57,028 nt of DNA from an uncultured Pseudomonadota bacterium (GTDB lineage Bacteria; Pseudomonadota; Gammaproteobacteria; Methylococcales; Methylomonadaceae), in NCBI GenBank assembly GCA_903870545.1, contig CAIQDI010000015.1:1-57028 (forward strand). Reading direction: 5' to 3'. The notes below the pieces were generated by a model. That model ran no database searches and was not told the origin of the DNA. It was given only the letters and a program-made list of their open reading frames with translations. Position numbers and translations under genes: made by a program. Positions 26,479 through 36,300 of the stretch are shown in pieces. The number at the start of each line of letters is the position of its first letter. Position 1 is the stretch's first letter.

Positions 26479-26910
26479 ATGTCTAAAGTAAAAACGTTAA
26501 TTTTTGTTGGTGCATTGGCGATGAGTTTTATTGCATCAGCAGCAAACACAAATACTCAAAAGCCAAAAACGATGGTTATGTCTTTTGAAATAGATAAATA
26601 CAAAAGAGATGGAAAAGAATGGGACAACATTCCATTGGCATCAAATCCACCTCCAGATGTTTATGGAAAGGTTACGCTCCCAAATGACCGCACTGAAGAT
26701 ATTCCATTACACGAAGATTCTTATCAACTCAAAATTGTCATTCAAGATGTGGAATTAAAAGTTGGCGATCTTGTTCATGTTGAACTTTTTGACAGGGATA
26801 GAGGTAGACAAGACGACGTTATTGCAACTGGTGATATTCTCTACACTGGTGAAAGAGAAACAAAAGAAAATCTGGGTAAAGCTACCGTTAAAGTAACCTT
26901 TTTAGAGTAA
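26479..26910 (+). CDS. small secreted protein, possibly C2-like fold
   Basis: 143 residues from MSKVKTLIFVGALAMSF (AAGG at 26465-26468). The signal peptide ends near ASA. The mature part of about 120 residues has a beta-rich pattern with acidic loops (VHVELFDRDRGRQDDVIATG), which resembles the calcium-binding loop order of C2 domains; this is only a resemblance. It is divergent from XRE regulator 2 and 4 bases ahead of a DedA gene, so probably in the same transcript. Confidence 0.6.
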   Translation: MSKVKTLIFVGALAMSFIASAANTNTQKPKTMVMSFEIDKYKRDGKEWDNIPLASNPPPDVYGKVTLPNDRTEDIPLHEDSYQLKIVIQDVELKVGDLVHVELFDRDRGRQDDVIATGDILYTGERETKENLGKATVKVTFLE

Positions 26911-26914
26911 TTCC

Positions 26915-27544
26915 ATGCTTAACTTTTTTTTACATTTAGATGTGGAATTAGCCAACTTGATTGCAAATTATGGCACCTGGATTTATTTGATATTGTTCGC
27001 TGTCATATTTGTTGAAACAGGTTTAGTTGTTATGCCGCTTTTACCTGGTGATTCTTTATTGTTTGCGGCAGGAACTTTTGCGGCTGTTGGCACGTTAGAC
27101 CTTTATTCTTTATTGGGATTGCTTTTTATAGCCGCTGTTTTAGGGGATTCATGCAATTACGCTGTTGGCAGATATACAGGACTGAAAGCATTATCTTGGA
27201 ACTGGCGGGGGAGAGTTTTAGTCAATCCCACTCATGTTGAAAGAACTCAATCGTTCTTTGCTAAATACGGTTCAAAAGCTGTTGTACTCGCTCGATTTGT
27301 TCCCATTGTAAGAACTTTTGCACCATTTATGGCAGGCGTTGGACGCATGACCTACCGTGAATTTATCACTTATAACGTCGTTGGTGGTTTTGTATGGATA
27401 TTGAGTTTAACTTTGCTCGGTTTTTTTGTGGGTCAAATACCTTTGATCAAAGATAATTTTGAGAAAGTAATTCTCGGTATCGTCGCGTTATCAATGTTTC
27501 CGATTATTATCGAATTGATTACATCAAAACGTAAGGTAATTTAA
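26915..27544 (+). CDS. DedA family membrane protein
   Basis: 209 residues with the DedA/SNARE-associated domain: ETGLVVMPLLPGDSLLFAAG and the later FGRFVPIVR-like ARFVPIVRTFAPFMAG segment, with several membrane helices. DedA proteins are undecaprenyl phosphate or phosphatidylethanolamine flippases and affect envelope stress and peptide resistance. It follows the small secreted gene directly and precedes a run of tiny membrane genes. Confidence 0.9.
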   Translation: MLNFFLHLDVELANLIANYGTWIYLILFAVIFVETGLVVMPLLPGDSLLFAAGTFAAVGTLDLYSLLGLLFIAAVLGDSCNYAVGRYTGLKALSWNWRGRVLVNPTHVERTQSFFAKYGSKAVVLARFVPIVRTFAPFMAGVGRMTYREFITYNVVGGFVWILSLTLLGFFVGQIPLIKDNFEKVILGIVALSMFPIIIELITSKRKVI

Positions 27545-27583
27545 TTGTGGTTTTGTGTTTTTTGAAAAGTCTTGGAGTTGTTT

Positions 27584-27799
27584 ATGTCTTACCGTAAAAA
27601 AGCAGTTACTGTTTTTATTGCCATGCTTTTAATTTTTTCTCTTAACGAAGAAGCCTCAGCTGGTTGGTTTACATCTGCAGCTGAAACAGCCGCTAAAGTA
27701 GCTTATAAAGGTGGCAAAGCATACGCGAAAGATAAAATAAAAGGTGTTTTTGCCCCGAGCGATGATAAGAACAATTCCGCAAATAAAAAGAAAAAATAA
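27584..27799 (+). CDS. small secreted basic protein, unknown
   Basis: 71 residues from MSYRKKAVTVFIAML, with GGAG at 27574-27577. The signal peptide ends near ASA. The mature part of about 45 residues is small and Ala/Lys-rich (ETAAKVAYKGGKAYAKDKIK) and ends in a lysine run. It could be an amphipathic helix. Not recognised. Confidence 0.6.
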   Translation: MSYRKKAVTVFIAMLLIFSLNEEASAGWFTSAAETAAKVAYKGGKAYAKDKIKGVFAPSDDKNNSANKKKK

Positions 27800-27833
27800 C
27801 CGTAGTTGATTCCATTCCATTGCGAGTCAGTCA

Positions 27834-28004
27834 ATGATTTTATTATTTTGTGTAGCGTGGTGCATTTCTGCTGCTTGGTTCTATTCTGGATTGAATACGG
27901 AATACGCTGATGAAGGATTTGAACCAAATAAAGTTTCAAATTTGGTGGAAAGTTTCCTAATGTCTGCTACTTTGGTTCTGGTTCTGTCCGCGTGGATTTG
28001 GTGA
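27834..28004 (+). CDS. 56-residue double-pass membrane protein, unknown
   Basis: Starts MILLFCVAWCISAAWFYSG and ends SATLVLVLSAWIW: two membrane segments separated by an acidic loop (NTEYADEGFEPNKVS). It lies 34 bases behind the basic secreted gene and ends 8 bases before the next one. No family recognised; support is the clean membrane topology and its tight fit in the run of small genes. Confidence 0.5.
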   Translation: MILLFCVAWCISAAWFYSGLNTEYADEGFEPNKVSNLVESFLMSATLVLVLSAWIW

Positions 28005-28012
28005 GTAAGGTT

Positions 28013-28225
28013 ATGTTTAAAATCAGGTTTAATATGTTGGGGTTAGTTTGTTGGATGACTCTTGTTGGGGCGTTAATCGGGGACTATGTGGGATATATTT
28101 TTGACAGTGAAGGTAATTCGTTAGTCTGGATTTTTGCCGCCTCTGGCTTTATAGCTACAGTTCTCGATTGGTCAAATACAAAACGCAAACTAGACGAATA
28201 CAACCGCAAACTAGACGAAAAATAA
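28013..28225 (+). CDS. small membrane protein with charged tail, unknown
   Basis: 70 residues from MFKIRFNMLGLVCW. Two membrane segments (about 8-28 and 40-58) and a basic/acidic tail with a short repeat (KRKLDEYNRKLDEK). AAGG sits only 2-3 bases before the ATG, so the start is not firm. Confidence 0.5.
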   Translation: MFKIRFNMLGLVCWMTLVGALIGDYVGYIFDSEGNSLVWIFAASGFIATVLDWSNTKRKLDEYNRKLDEK

Positions 28226-28282
28226 ATTAGATTAACCGTCAATTTGTATCCTGTTTTTAATTTTTACGATTTAGGTTTAACG

Positions 28283-28522
28283 ATGTTTGAATTTATACTT
28301 TTTTGTGTTGGTTGTTATTTTTTATTTGGCTGGGTATCTTCTGGGACTGAAAAAGAAAAAAAAGACATGGCAGAAGGTGCTAAGGTTGCAGGAAAAGTGG
28401 CAGGCTTCGGACTAATGGCATTAGTCACTAGCGGCGTATTCTGGGCTTGGATAGGCGGATTGGCGTTGGCTGGTCTTGGCACCTTAGCATTGAGTATTTT
28501 AACAGCAGTAGTTGGCGGCTAA
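28283..28522 (+). CDS. small membrane protein, unknown
   Basis: 79 residues from MFEFILFCVGCYFLFGW; AGG at 28273-28275 supports the ATG. One membrane segment, a Lys/Glu/Gly linker (EKEKKDMAEGAKVAG), then a Gly/Ala/Leu-rich membrane segment. It ends 2 bases before the zinc-ribbon gene, so the two are coupled. Confidence 0.5.
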   Translation: MFEFILFCVGCYFLFGWVSSGTEKEKKDMAEGAKVAGKVAGFGLMALVTSGVFWAWIGGLALAGLGTLALSILTAVVGG

Positions 28523-28524
28523 AA

Positions 28525-28731
28525 ATGTCCATAAAATGCCCAGCCTGCCAACAAAACGTGACCACCGTTTTCAAATGCAATTTTTGTGGTGATATGCGTT
28601 GCAATGCCACGTTTTCAAACGGAAACAAAGGCGCGTGCGGAACACAAAAAAGCCCGTTTGGCAAAGCACAAGCGGCTTCAGAAGGAAAAACCTGCTACGT
28701 TTGTCAAAAAGGAAAATACAAAAAAGCATGA
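28525..28731 (+). CDS. small zinc-ribbon protein, unknown
   Basis: 68 residues starting MSIKCPACQQNVTT. Four cysteine groups are visible: CPAC, CNFCG, the CNATF/ACG pair and a final CYVCQKG. The layout suggests two zinc sites. It overlaps the next gene by ATGA, and translation follows closely from the membrane gene before it. No family could be named. Confidence 0.6.
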   Translation: MSIKCPACQQNVTTVFKCNFCGDMRCNATFSNGNKGACGTQKSPFGKAQAASEGKTCYVCQKGKYKKA

Positions 28732-29129
28732 AGAAATTTAAAAGTCCTTGGTTCTACTGGCATACGGAGCATAAGTTTATCGCGCTGTTAAGTATGCTAG
28801 TTAGCACGGTGATTCTTTGGATTTTTCTTGTGGTTGGTGCTGGATTTTCTATTTGGGGCATTATTATTGCGGTACTGCTTGATGCGGTGGGTTTGTGGGT
28901 AGCGTTAATTTATATGGTTGCGTTGCGAGATTATATTGGCGACATTGATAATTCCATTCACAACATTCCGTTAATCAATAATTTTGATTTTATTTCGAGC
29001 CTTTATCTTCAAGATAAGGCAGATAATTTAGTGATAACCAATTTCGTTATTCCGTTAATTGTCGGCTTTGTTGTGAGCAGAATTTCAAGTTACGTTGTTG
29101 CAAAAATGGGTGGATACAAATTTGCATAA
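28728..29129 (+). CDS. three-pass membrane protein, unknown
   Basis: 133 residues from MKKFKSPWFYWHTE (ATGA overlap fixes the start). Membrane segments are at about 13-35, 38-62 and near the C-terminus (NFVIPLIVGFVVSRISSYVV). It is the last gene of the run, followed by a strong terminator. Not recognised. Confidence 0.55.
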   Translation: MKKFKSPWFYWHTEHKFIALLSMLVSTVILWIFLVVGAGFSIWGIIIAVLLDAVGLWVALIYMVALRDYIGDIDNSIHNIPLINNFDFISSLYLQDKADNLVITNFVIPLIVGFVVSRISSYVVAKMGGYKFA

Positions 29130-29148
29130 AAATGAAATTTTCAGAATC

Positions 29149-29187
29149 AAAAAAGCCGCGTTGATGCAATATCAACGCGGCTTTTTT
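29149..29187 (+). terminator. strong rho-independent terminator
   Basis: A perfect 17-bp stem: AAAAAAGCCGCGTTGAT (29149-29165), loop GCAAT, ATCAACGCGGCTTTTTT (29171-29187). It closes the small membrane-gene run and also suits the minus strand. Confidence 0.9.
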
Positions 29188-29204
29188 GTATTCCGGCATA
29201 ATTT

Positions 29205-29416
29205 TCAAATAATCATTGTCGCCACACGCATTCTTTAATCGAATCTAAACGCGCTTCGTGGGCTTGCAATTCTTCTTCGTTGCAACGCAAAACCGCTATG
29301 TTGGATTCGGTGGCACAGCTTTCACTCATCAACGAAAACTGTCCACATGGCGCGTTGTGAATAATTAACTCGCTGCCTTGAATGTAATCAATAAAGGCAT
29401 TGGCAATTGAATCAAA
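29205..29416 (-). pseudogene. dnaQ: internally deleted dnaQ remnant
   Basis: On the minus strand this is about 90 percent identical to parts of dnaQ at 49035-49745. It joins three dnaQ pieces: from TTTGATTC (49260) to about 49328, then about 49562-49611, then 49660 to the stop and 8 bases beyond. The two deletions (about 233 and 51 bases) leave one open frame (FDSIANAF... to ...CVWRQ). There is no start codon and an in-frame TAA lies just upstream. The exonuclease core is gone. It lies in the gap between the terminator and fimV. Confidence 0.85.
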
Positions 29417-29452
29417 TAGATTTTAGCTGGGAATTTCGCACGATCCGTTAAA

Positions 29453-31675
29453 TCATTTTTCCGGCGTGATTTTTTTTAACAAAACAGGTTCCGTTTTTAG
29501 TTTCATATCATCAGCTTCAAATGCGAGTGTTTCAGTTTCCAACAATTCACTTATTTCAAACACGCCAAAATCTAACGATGATTCTTGGGTGGATTTTTCA
29601 AATTCCAATATCTCAGTTTCTAATGATTCGCTCATTTCAAACAAGTGGAAATCTAATCTCGGTTCTTCGGTAGATTTTTCAAATTCCAGCATGTCAACTT
29701 CAAACGATTCGCCCATTTCAAACATATCGAAATCTAAAGTCGGTTCTTTAATCGGTGTTTCAAATATACCAAAATCTAATTCTGGTTCTTCTTTTGTTAA
29801 GGTCAATCCGTCATTAAATTCAAACTCCGTCGTTTCATTTTTTAACGGCTCACCAAAAATAAACTCTTCCAATTCTGAGGTTGGCTTTTCAAATTCAACA
29901 GCGGATTCAAAAACATAATTATCCACTTTGTTTAACGCTTCATTTCCGAATAATTCATCAGGCATGATGTTTTCATCATCTAAACTATCTAAATCATCAA
30001 AATCCATCGAACTAAAATCAAAGCCTCCGTCAAATTGTGCAACTGAATTTTTGTTGTCGAGCGTGCTTTTAAAGGGTGTAGAAGCCAATGAATCCGACAT
30101 CGTGGACGGTACAAAAAATAGGGATTCGGGATAAAAATCTACCGCAAGATCAGAAACAGGTATCCAAAATTCAGGTAACTCATTTCTACCCAATTTAATT
30201 AACGTCAACATAAAATCTTTGAATTTGGCTTTGTTGTCTTGTGAAATGTAAATTTTTAATAATCGCAGCGCGTAATCGTGCGCGTCAGGATGTTCGATAA
30301 ATTCGTCGTGTAGTAATTTTTCCGCCTGTTCATAATTACCGTAAGCCAAATAAACATCGGCTTTGGACAATACATCATTGGTGTTTCGAGCGTCGGAATT
30401 AGTATTCGCCATGTCATTAAATTGGGCTCCGAAAAGCTCTTCAAATTCCGCGTCATGCATATCCAAATCCTCGTTGCCGAGTTGCATGCTAAATGAATCG
30501 CTCTGCGTTTTCTCATTATCCATTTCTGTTTGATTGCCATCATTTTTTTCTCCTTTTGATTCAGCGATAGGAGCATTTTTTGTGACAACCGTTTTAGACT
30601 TTTTACGCAAATGCAACCAAGCCATTAAGCCAAGCAACGATAAACCGGTTCCGCCTGCAATGTAATAATACAATTCCGCAGAAATGCCGAAATAATTTCC
30701 TGCCAACGGTTTCACTGGATTCACCGCCACGGCAACGGGAACTTTTTTGGGCGGGGTAATAACGGGCAAAGTCGCGGGTGGTAATATTGAAATCGGTTGC
30801 GATACGCTTTCTGCTGTCGGTGTCGTGAGAATGAGTGGCGAAATGGGCGGGATTGGTGTTGTTGGAGAGGTTGCCGGTGCCGGTGGTAATACAGGTGGTG
30901 CTATTACTGGAGAGGTCGCCACAGGATTGACGGCATTTTCTGATTCTGATAATTTTAAGGTGGCGATTTGTGCGTCTTTTTCAGCAATTATTTTTTGCAT
31001 TGCGGATAATTTTTGTTCAAATTCCACCATTTTTTGCTGCGTAATGGTAGATTCAACTGCCGCAACGGGAGTGGATTTTGCCGGTGTTTCTTTCGGTGTG
31101 TCGCCAGCAAGTGGATTGGACACAATCGCTGATTTTCCTTGAGTGTGAATAGGTTTAATTGCCGAAGGACGTGCAACACGCTTTGTTTTCACCGGTGCCG
31201 AGATAAAACGCAGCGGCAATTCAAACTCTGTTGGCGCGGAGGCTTGCGGCGTTTTAACTGCTTGATACGCTTCCGGCGGATCAACCAATACCGTAAATTC
31301 ACGATACAAAGTGCCTTTCACACTCTTAATTTCAAGTAAAAAATCTAAAAAAGGCTCTTTTAAAACATCTGTTGAGTTCAGCTCAATCAATGTTTTGCCA
31401 TCCTTAATAACCGTTCCAAATTTAATTTTGGATAAAAATACTGTCCACGGAATGCCCAATTCATCAAATTTAGCATTGGGAGCCAAGCCAACTTTAAAAT
31501 CGTTAGCTTGCTCTCCTTCCGATAAAATCAAGGCTATTTCAGCTTTTAAACTTTGATTCAGCGCAGATTGTAATTTCATTTCACCAATTCCCAACGCATA
31601 ACTAGGCGCAGAACTGGACAAAAAAGAGGTAGCAACTAAAGCTGCAGTCAAATAACGCACTTTACTTTTTTTCAT
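29453..31675 (-). CDS. fimV: FimV-like protein with acidic C-terminal repeats
   Basis: 740 residues. Signal peptide, then the FimV N-terminal signature (YALGIGEMKLQSALNQSLKA, 'LGIGEM..QS.L.QPL' type), a Pro-rich linker, one membrane segment (about 328-352, ELYYYIAGGTGLSLLGLMAW), and an acidic cytoplasmic part with a TPR-like stretch (ADVYLAYGNYEQAEKLLHDE). FimV organises the cell pole for type IV pili and flagella. The C-terminus carries about three copies of a 29-residue acidic repeat (LDFDMFEMGESFEVDMLEFEK type). The usual FimV C-terminal domain was not recognised. Confidence 0.82.
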   Translation of the reverse strand: MKKSKVRYLTAALVATSFLSSSAPSYALGIGEMKLQSALNQSLKAEIALILSEGEQANDFKVGLAPNAKFDELGIPWTVFLSKIKFGTVIKDGKTLIELNSTDVLKEPFLDFLLEIKSVKGTLYREFTVLVDPPEAYQAVKTPQASAPTEFELPLRFISAPVKTKRVARPSAIKPIHTQGKSAIVSNPLAGDTPKETPAKSTPVAAVESTITQQKMVEFEQKLSAMQKIIAEKDAQIATLKLSESENAVNPVATSPVIAPPVLPPAPATSPTTPIPPISPLILTTPTAESVSQPISILPPATLPVITPPKKVPVAVAVNPVKPLAGNYFGISAELYYYIAGGTGLSLLGLMAWLHLRKKSKTVVTKNAPIAESKGEKNDGNQTEMDNEKTQSDSFSMQLGNEDLDMHDAEFEELFGAQFNDMANTNSDARNTNDVLSKADVYLAYGNYEQAEKLLHDEFIEHPDAHDYALRLLKIYISQDNKAKFKDFMLTLIKLGRNELPEFWIPVSDLAVDFYPESLFFVPSTMSDSLASTPFKSTLDNKNSVAQFDGGFDFSSMDFDDLDSLDDENIMPDELFGNEALNKVDNYVFESAVEFEKPTSELEEFIFGEPLKNETTEFEFNDGLTLTKEEPELDFGIFETPIKEPTLDFDMFEMGESFEVDMLEFEKSTEEPRLDFHLFEMSESLETEILEFEKSTQESSLDFGVFEISELLETETLAFEADDMKLKTEPVLLKKITPEK

Positions 31676-31827
31676 AATCAGATTTAAACATGTTTACCGT
31701 GGATGAAATCGGGTTGATAAACCCAGTAATAATGTTTAACTTTAGCAATATAAAGTCCAATAAACAATAAAAATAATTATTTCAATGTGTTAGATAATAA
31801 ACATCAATGATTTAACAACAAAACTGA

Positions 31828-33216
31828 TTAGTTTTTGACTAATCGAACTACGCCCGTGTCTTCCAGGTAGGTGTAATAGCTGGAACCGTAATAAAAATGC
31901 ACCACCCAACCAAAAAACGCATCCGCTGCGTAAGACGATGACGACCAAACTTGATCGTTAGGCGTAGCGGGAAAAATGGTCGAATCAATCGCTAATTTAG
32001 GTTGCGTCGCATCGACTAAACTGGCTAATTCTTTGATGTTTGGCAATCGCCACGCTTTACCCGATAAGCGTGCTTGACTGGCGGCACGCTCCAAACTTTC
32101 TTGTAACATTCCGCCAAATGGTTCGCCCGCACACGTTGCGCCATTCCACGTCATGCCTTCGACACATCGTCGCCAAATTAACCCCGTTTGCGTGTCCAGC
32201 ACTTCTTGTTTGTCATCTGAAATTACATAGTTTTTTGCCGTCACTTTTTGCGCGAAACTCACTAAACGAATCGCGGCACTGGTATTTTTGTCTTGTTCAA
32301 ACACTCGCCCATCGTTGAAATAAATCGCCCAAATATCGGTAACATTTTTCGCATAAGACGTGGCAGACCAATAAAGTTGGTTGGTTGAATTCGGAAAAAA
32401 ATTCATGTCAATGCTGGGATTTGGCAATGGCACGCTGTAATCGATAATGCCTTGCAGCTCTTGAATTTCGGGCAATCGCCAATTTGTCATGCCACATAAC
32501 TTTTTCGTGTTCGTGGATTGAATAAATGGTTCCGTTTCAGCATAACGATAATTGAAATTCGCATTTTCAGCGGTTTTCACTTCCCATAATAAACCGGTTA
32601 CGTTGTCTTTCACGCACGACCAAACGGGCGCATTCAGAGATAATTTTTCGCCCGTCGCGCTAATTTTGCTAAAACTAAAACCCGCGTGACCGTCTTGGTC
32701 GTCATTGTTTAAGAAATCGCGCCCGAATTCAGCATCTTGACGCGGATAACTGGCAATTTGGCAACTGTCCACATTGAACGCGCCATCGGTGCAAAATGTA
32801 ATTCCCGTGTCGTTCAATTTGGCTTGCGTCGATTTATCGACACAAATTTTGTTTTTCATCACGTTTGGTAATTCACACCCGTTTTGAACATTGATATTCA
32901 CCAAATCAATGGCGGTGGCGTTTTGATTGTCGGTCACGGTTAATTTAAACACTAACGTTTCAACTTTTTTTGAACTGACAAACGACGGTGCGGCAGATTT
33001 TGGATTTTGTAAAACGACTTTTCCGCCTTTGGTTTGTAGCCATTGATAAATTTTGATGGTGCCGTCACGGTCGAAACTTTGCGCGGCGGAAAGTGTCACA
33101 CGAGTTGAAAGGCTAACATTTTGATCTGTGCCAGCGTTGGCAATGGGTTTTTGATTGGTTTGTGCGTGAACGCTGAATACAGCTAGCCATCCTGCTAAAA
33201 TTAACGTTTTATTCAT
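31828..33216 (-). CDS. secreted protein with PKD-like and two DUF1566 domains
   Basis: 462 residues from MNKTLILAGWLAVFSVHA; the upstream frame would read through a REP-like repeat. The signal peptide ends at VHA. A PKD-like domain (about 22-110, NAGTDQNVSLSTRVTL ... VTDNQNATAIDLVNI) is followed by two DUF1566/Lcl_C repeats marked by TGLLWE, WRLPEIQEL, YWSATSYA and TGLIWRR, WRLPNIKEL, VWSSSSYA. Such proteins are surface or periplasmic with unknown roles. It lies behind the octahaem cytochrome gene, which also has a PKD domain. Confidence 0.75.
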   Translation of the reverse strand: MNKTLILAGWLAVFSVHAQTNQKPIANAGTDQNVSLSTRVTLSAAQSFDRDGTIKIYQWLQTKGGKVVLQNPKSAAPSFVSSKKVETLVFKLTVTDNQNATAIDLVNINVQNGCELPNVMKNKICVDKSTQAKLNDTGITFCTDGAFNVDSCQIASYPRQDAEFGRDFLNNDDQDGHAGFSFSKISATGEKLSLNAPVWSCVKDNVTGLLWEVKTAENANFNYRYAETEPFIQSTNTKKLCGMTNWRLPEIQELQGIIDYSVPLPNPSIDMNFFPNSTNQLYWSATSYAKNVTDIWAIYFNDGRVFEQDKNTSAAIRLVSFAQKVTAKNYVISDDKQEVLDTQTGLIWRRCVEGMTWNGATCAGEPFGGMLQESLERAASQARLSGKAWRLPNIKELASLVDATQPKLAIDSTIFPATPNDQVWSSSSYAADAFFGWVVHFYYGSSYYTYLEDTGVVRLVKN

Positions 33217-33235
33217 AATTTGGATATTCCGTTTT

Positions 33236-33297
33236 GTGGGCGCGAATTTATTCGCGCAGTGGTTGAAACAGAAAAGCGCGAATAAATTCGCGCCCAC
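33236..33297. repeat. REP-like inverted repeat
   Basis: Two 22-bp arms (33236-33257 and 33276-33297) are perfect inverted copies with an 18-base loop. Each arm is itself nearly palindromic around GAATTTATTC. The first 21 bases also occur inside recC at 3223-3243. Confidence 0.8.
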
Positions 33298-33363
33298 CTT
33301 TTCGTTTTTTTGTAAAAAAGGGACGCTTTGAAACGCCCCTTTCTGACAATTTACGACAGCGGT

Positions 33364-36300
33364 TTAATGTCCCATTCCTCCCATCGTCATTCCCCCTGCG
33401 GCAGGAGCTACTTTAATCGTAAAGGTTTCAGGTTGTGGTGGCGCGTGTTCTTGCGCGTTACCTGTAGGTGAATTCATGAAACTTTTTTCGATTTTATGGC
33501 ATAAATCGCAACCAATAATTTGACCTTTCACGACTTTAATCGTTTTGCCCGTTGAATCGGTTAAATCACGCGCCACTAAGGTTTTCGATAAACGAGTTCC
33601 TAAATGGTCTTTACCATGACAAGCCGCACATTGATCTTCGCCATCGGGACCAGGTTTTTGGGCAAAGTCATTATGCCAACCACCATTGAATTTACCATTA
33701 GCATCTTTAGCGGTATTTTTTGCCGCGCCTGCCGCATCGTAATACCATGATTTATCACCGACAGGGTGCATGCCGTGTGGTCCTGCGAGGAATGCTTTTG
33801 GCGAGCTTGAATCCACAGGCGTTCCGTCACGCACACCTTGACCAACCCCTAAACCACTTGTGCCGCCATCCGTTGCGACTAAGCCCGTTTTGAAATCGTC
33901 TTTGATGTGACAAACCGAACATTCTGCAATGTTGCCGTCATAACCTTGCAACTGTTTAGACGTTTGGTTGTCGTTGGCATTCGGATCTTGGTTTGGCCAA
34001 ATCGAATGTGAACCACCGTGACAGGTTGAACACGTTAATTCTCCGTTTGATCCCGTTCCGTGAACATCGGCACTTTTACGATATAACGTTTGTGAAACTG
34101 GTGCGCCAACGTATTTCGATGCCGAAGGATACGTCGTTATCGTTGGATATTTCCCTGTAACAGGGTCAATCGGTTTCGTTTTATCTTCCGTAATAGTCGG
34201 CGTTTTCGTTTTATCAGGCGCGGTGACTTGTTCAGGACGCGATTCTTTGTTCGGCATTACTGCAAAACGCGCGTTGATGGGGTCGCTACTAAATCCCGTT
34301 TTATCGCCCGCTTTCCACGCTTGACGCATAACGCCCGCACTGAAGTTTTCACCTTTGCCATCTTTGCCAAGATTACCATCGCCAACATGACACGAACCAC
34401 AATTCGGTTCATCTAACCACGGTCTACGGAAGTTAATCGAATCACCCGTAAATGCACCGCCGCCCGTTAAATTGGCGTTGTAATCTTTATTCGGATACAC
34501 GTTACCGACCGCCAACATATCACCGTGGCAACTGTCGCATTTCAAACCAGCCGTGTGATGAATATCGCGGTAACTTTTTTCAGTCGAACCCGTGTGACAT
34601 TTGTTACAACTGTCTTCGTCTGCTACTTTTGCATCGGATTTAACCAACGGTTCGCCATTTTTATCCGCTGGGAATAAATCAGGTCGCCAATTGTTTTTTG
34701 CCGCTTCATAAGTAGGAACCGTTTTAACGGTTAATTCGCCCGTTGTTTTATCCGCTGTCAACGGCACGCCATTATCATCGTTATGTTGAGAATCCCAACC
34801 GCGACCGCCTAACATTTTAGGATGTCCGCGTTCGTCACGAATCAAATCACCTTTTTTATGTGCCAAACCATCTGCACTGACCGCCGCGCTTACGTCTGCT
34901 TTATAAACTTGCATTTTGCCGTGGAAAGCGTGGAAGGCTTTGGAATAATCCGAACGATTGGTTTGGAATGAACGCGCCACAATGCCTACGTCCGCTTTGA
35001 GCGCACTTTGATGATGTCCCGAACAGAAATACATCGGTTGGGCGCGAGATTTACCTTTGTCGTCGGCATACGAATCAGCCACTTGCGTTGAATAACTCGC
35101 TGGCCATGTTTTACCCGTTGCAGGAGTTGGCCCGTAATACACCATGTAATCGTGCATGATTAACGTGTTAAATACCGCCGCTTTTTCTTGTTCAACCCAC
35201 GAATTACCGCCTTCTTCTTCTGGCTCACGGAAATTCAAACGTACTTGTAATTTCCAACCGTCTGCATTCGCAGGTTTTGTGGAACTGGTTTCGCTGGTAG
35301 GTTTGCCAGCTGCATCGACTTTTACCCAACGCGATTCTTTCACCCGATCCGTTCGCAAATTGTTTTGATCGCGAGGAATATAAATCACACTTTTGGGGTC
35401 GTTCACGCCTTTTGCCAAGTTGGTAAAATCAGGATTATCGGCAATTTTATCGTCGAATTTATTATGAATCGCGGGCGGCCAAGGTTTGGTTGCATCCGCA
35501 CCTGGATCAAAACTGCCTGCGCCCGTTGCCGCTCCTGGTTTACCATTCACCGTTAATTCATCAACCGAAACTGGCATCCGCCAAACATCTTCATCGCCTG
35601 CAATTTTGCCTTGAGCATGACATTCACGGCAACGGGTTTCAGACGCGGTGGTATAAACGGTGTCGGTTTTAGCGATGACTTTATCGCCAATTTTCGCTTC
35701 GACACGCATTAACGGATAAGGATTGGTGCGCCCTTGATCGTCAATATCGCTGACGGGAATAAATTGCGCCACAAACGCTTGTTGTTGCGAGTTGTAATTA
35801 AATTTTTGTGGATCGTTTTTCACATACGGATTTTTAATCCCTGGCATTTGGCGCATGTTTTGCGAATTATCTACATAACCGCGCACACCTTGATCGGGTA
35901 AAGCGGGCGCAAAGAATGGCGTAAAACGGTTTTGACCATCAGCGAATGCTGCGCCTACTTCATCAACGCCCGTTTCTTTAGCATAAGGTTGATGAATTCT
36001 GTCCCATTGTTCGGTTTTACGAATCTTCGCTTGGCGGTAATCTTGCCCGTCGATAAAAACGTTTTTCAATGGTTTGCCCGTGGCTACGTCCAATTTACTC
36101 GCGACGGTATCGTAATTGGTGCCGACTTGGTTTTTGTCGAATAAATTTTGACTGGTGGAGTTAATCGAATCTTTACCAGCGGGATCTTTCACGTTTGACG
36201 CTGCCGAATAAACGACACTGACATCTGTGTCTTCAATCAGCGGCGGTTTATGTGCTTTTTTCTGTAAAACCTGCGCGTTTAATGAGTTGTACGGAATCAT

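Noticed and set aside
30747-31142. Plus-strand Gly/Val-rich ORF of 131 residues
   Set aside because: Antisense of the Pro-rich linker of the FimV-like gene.
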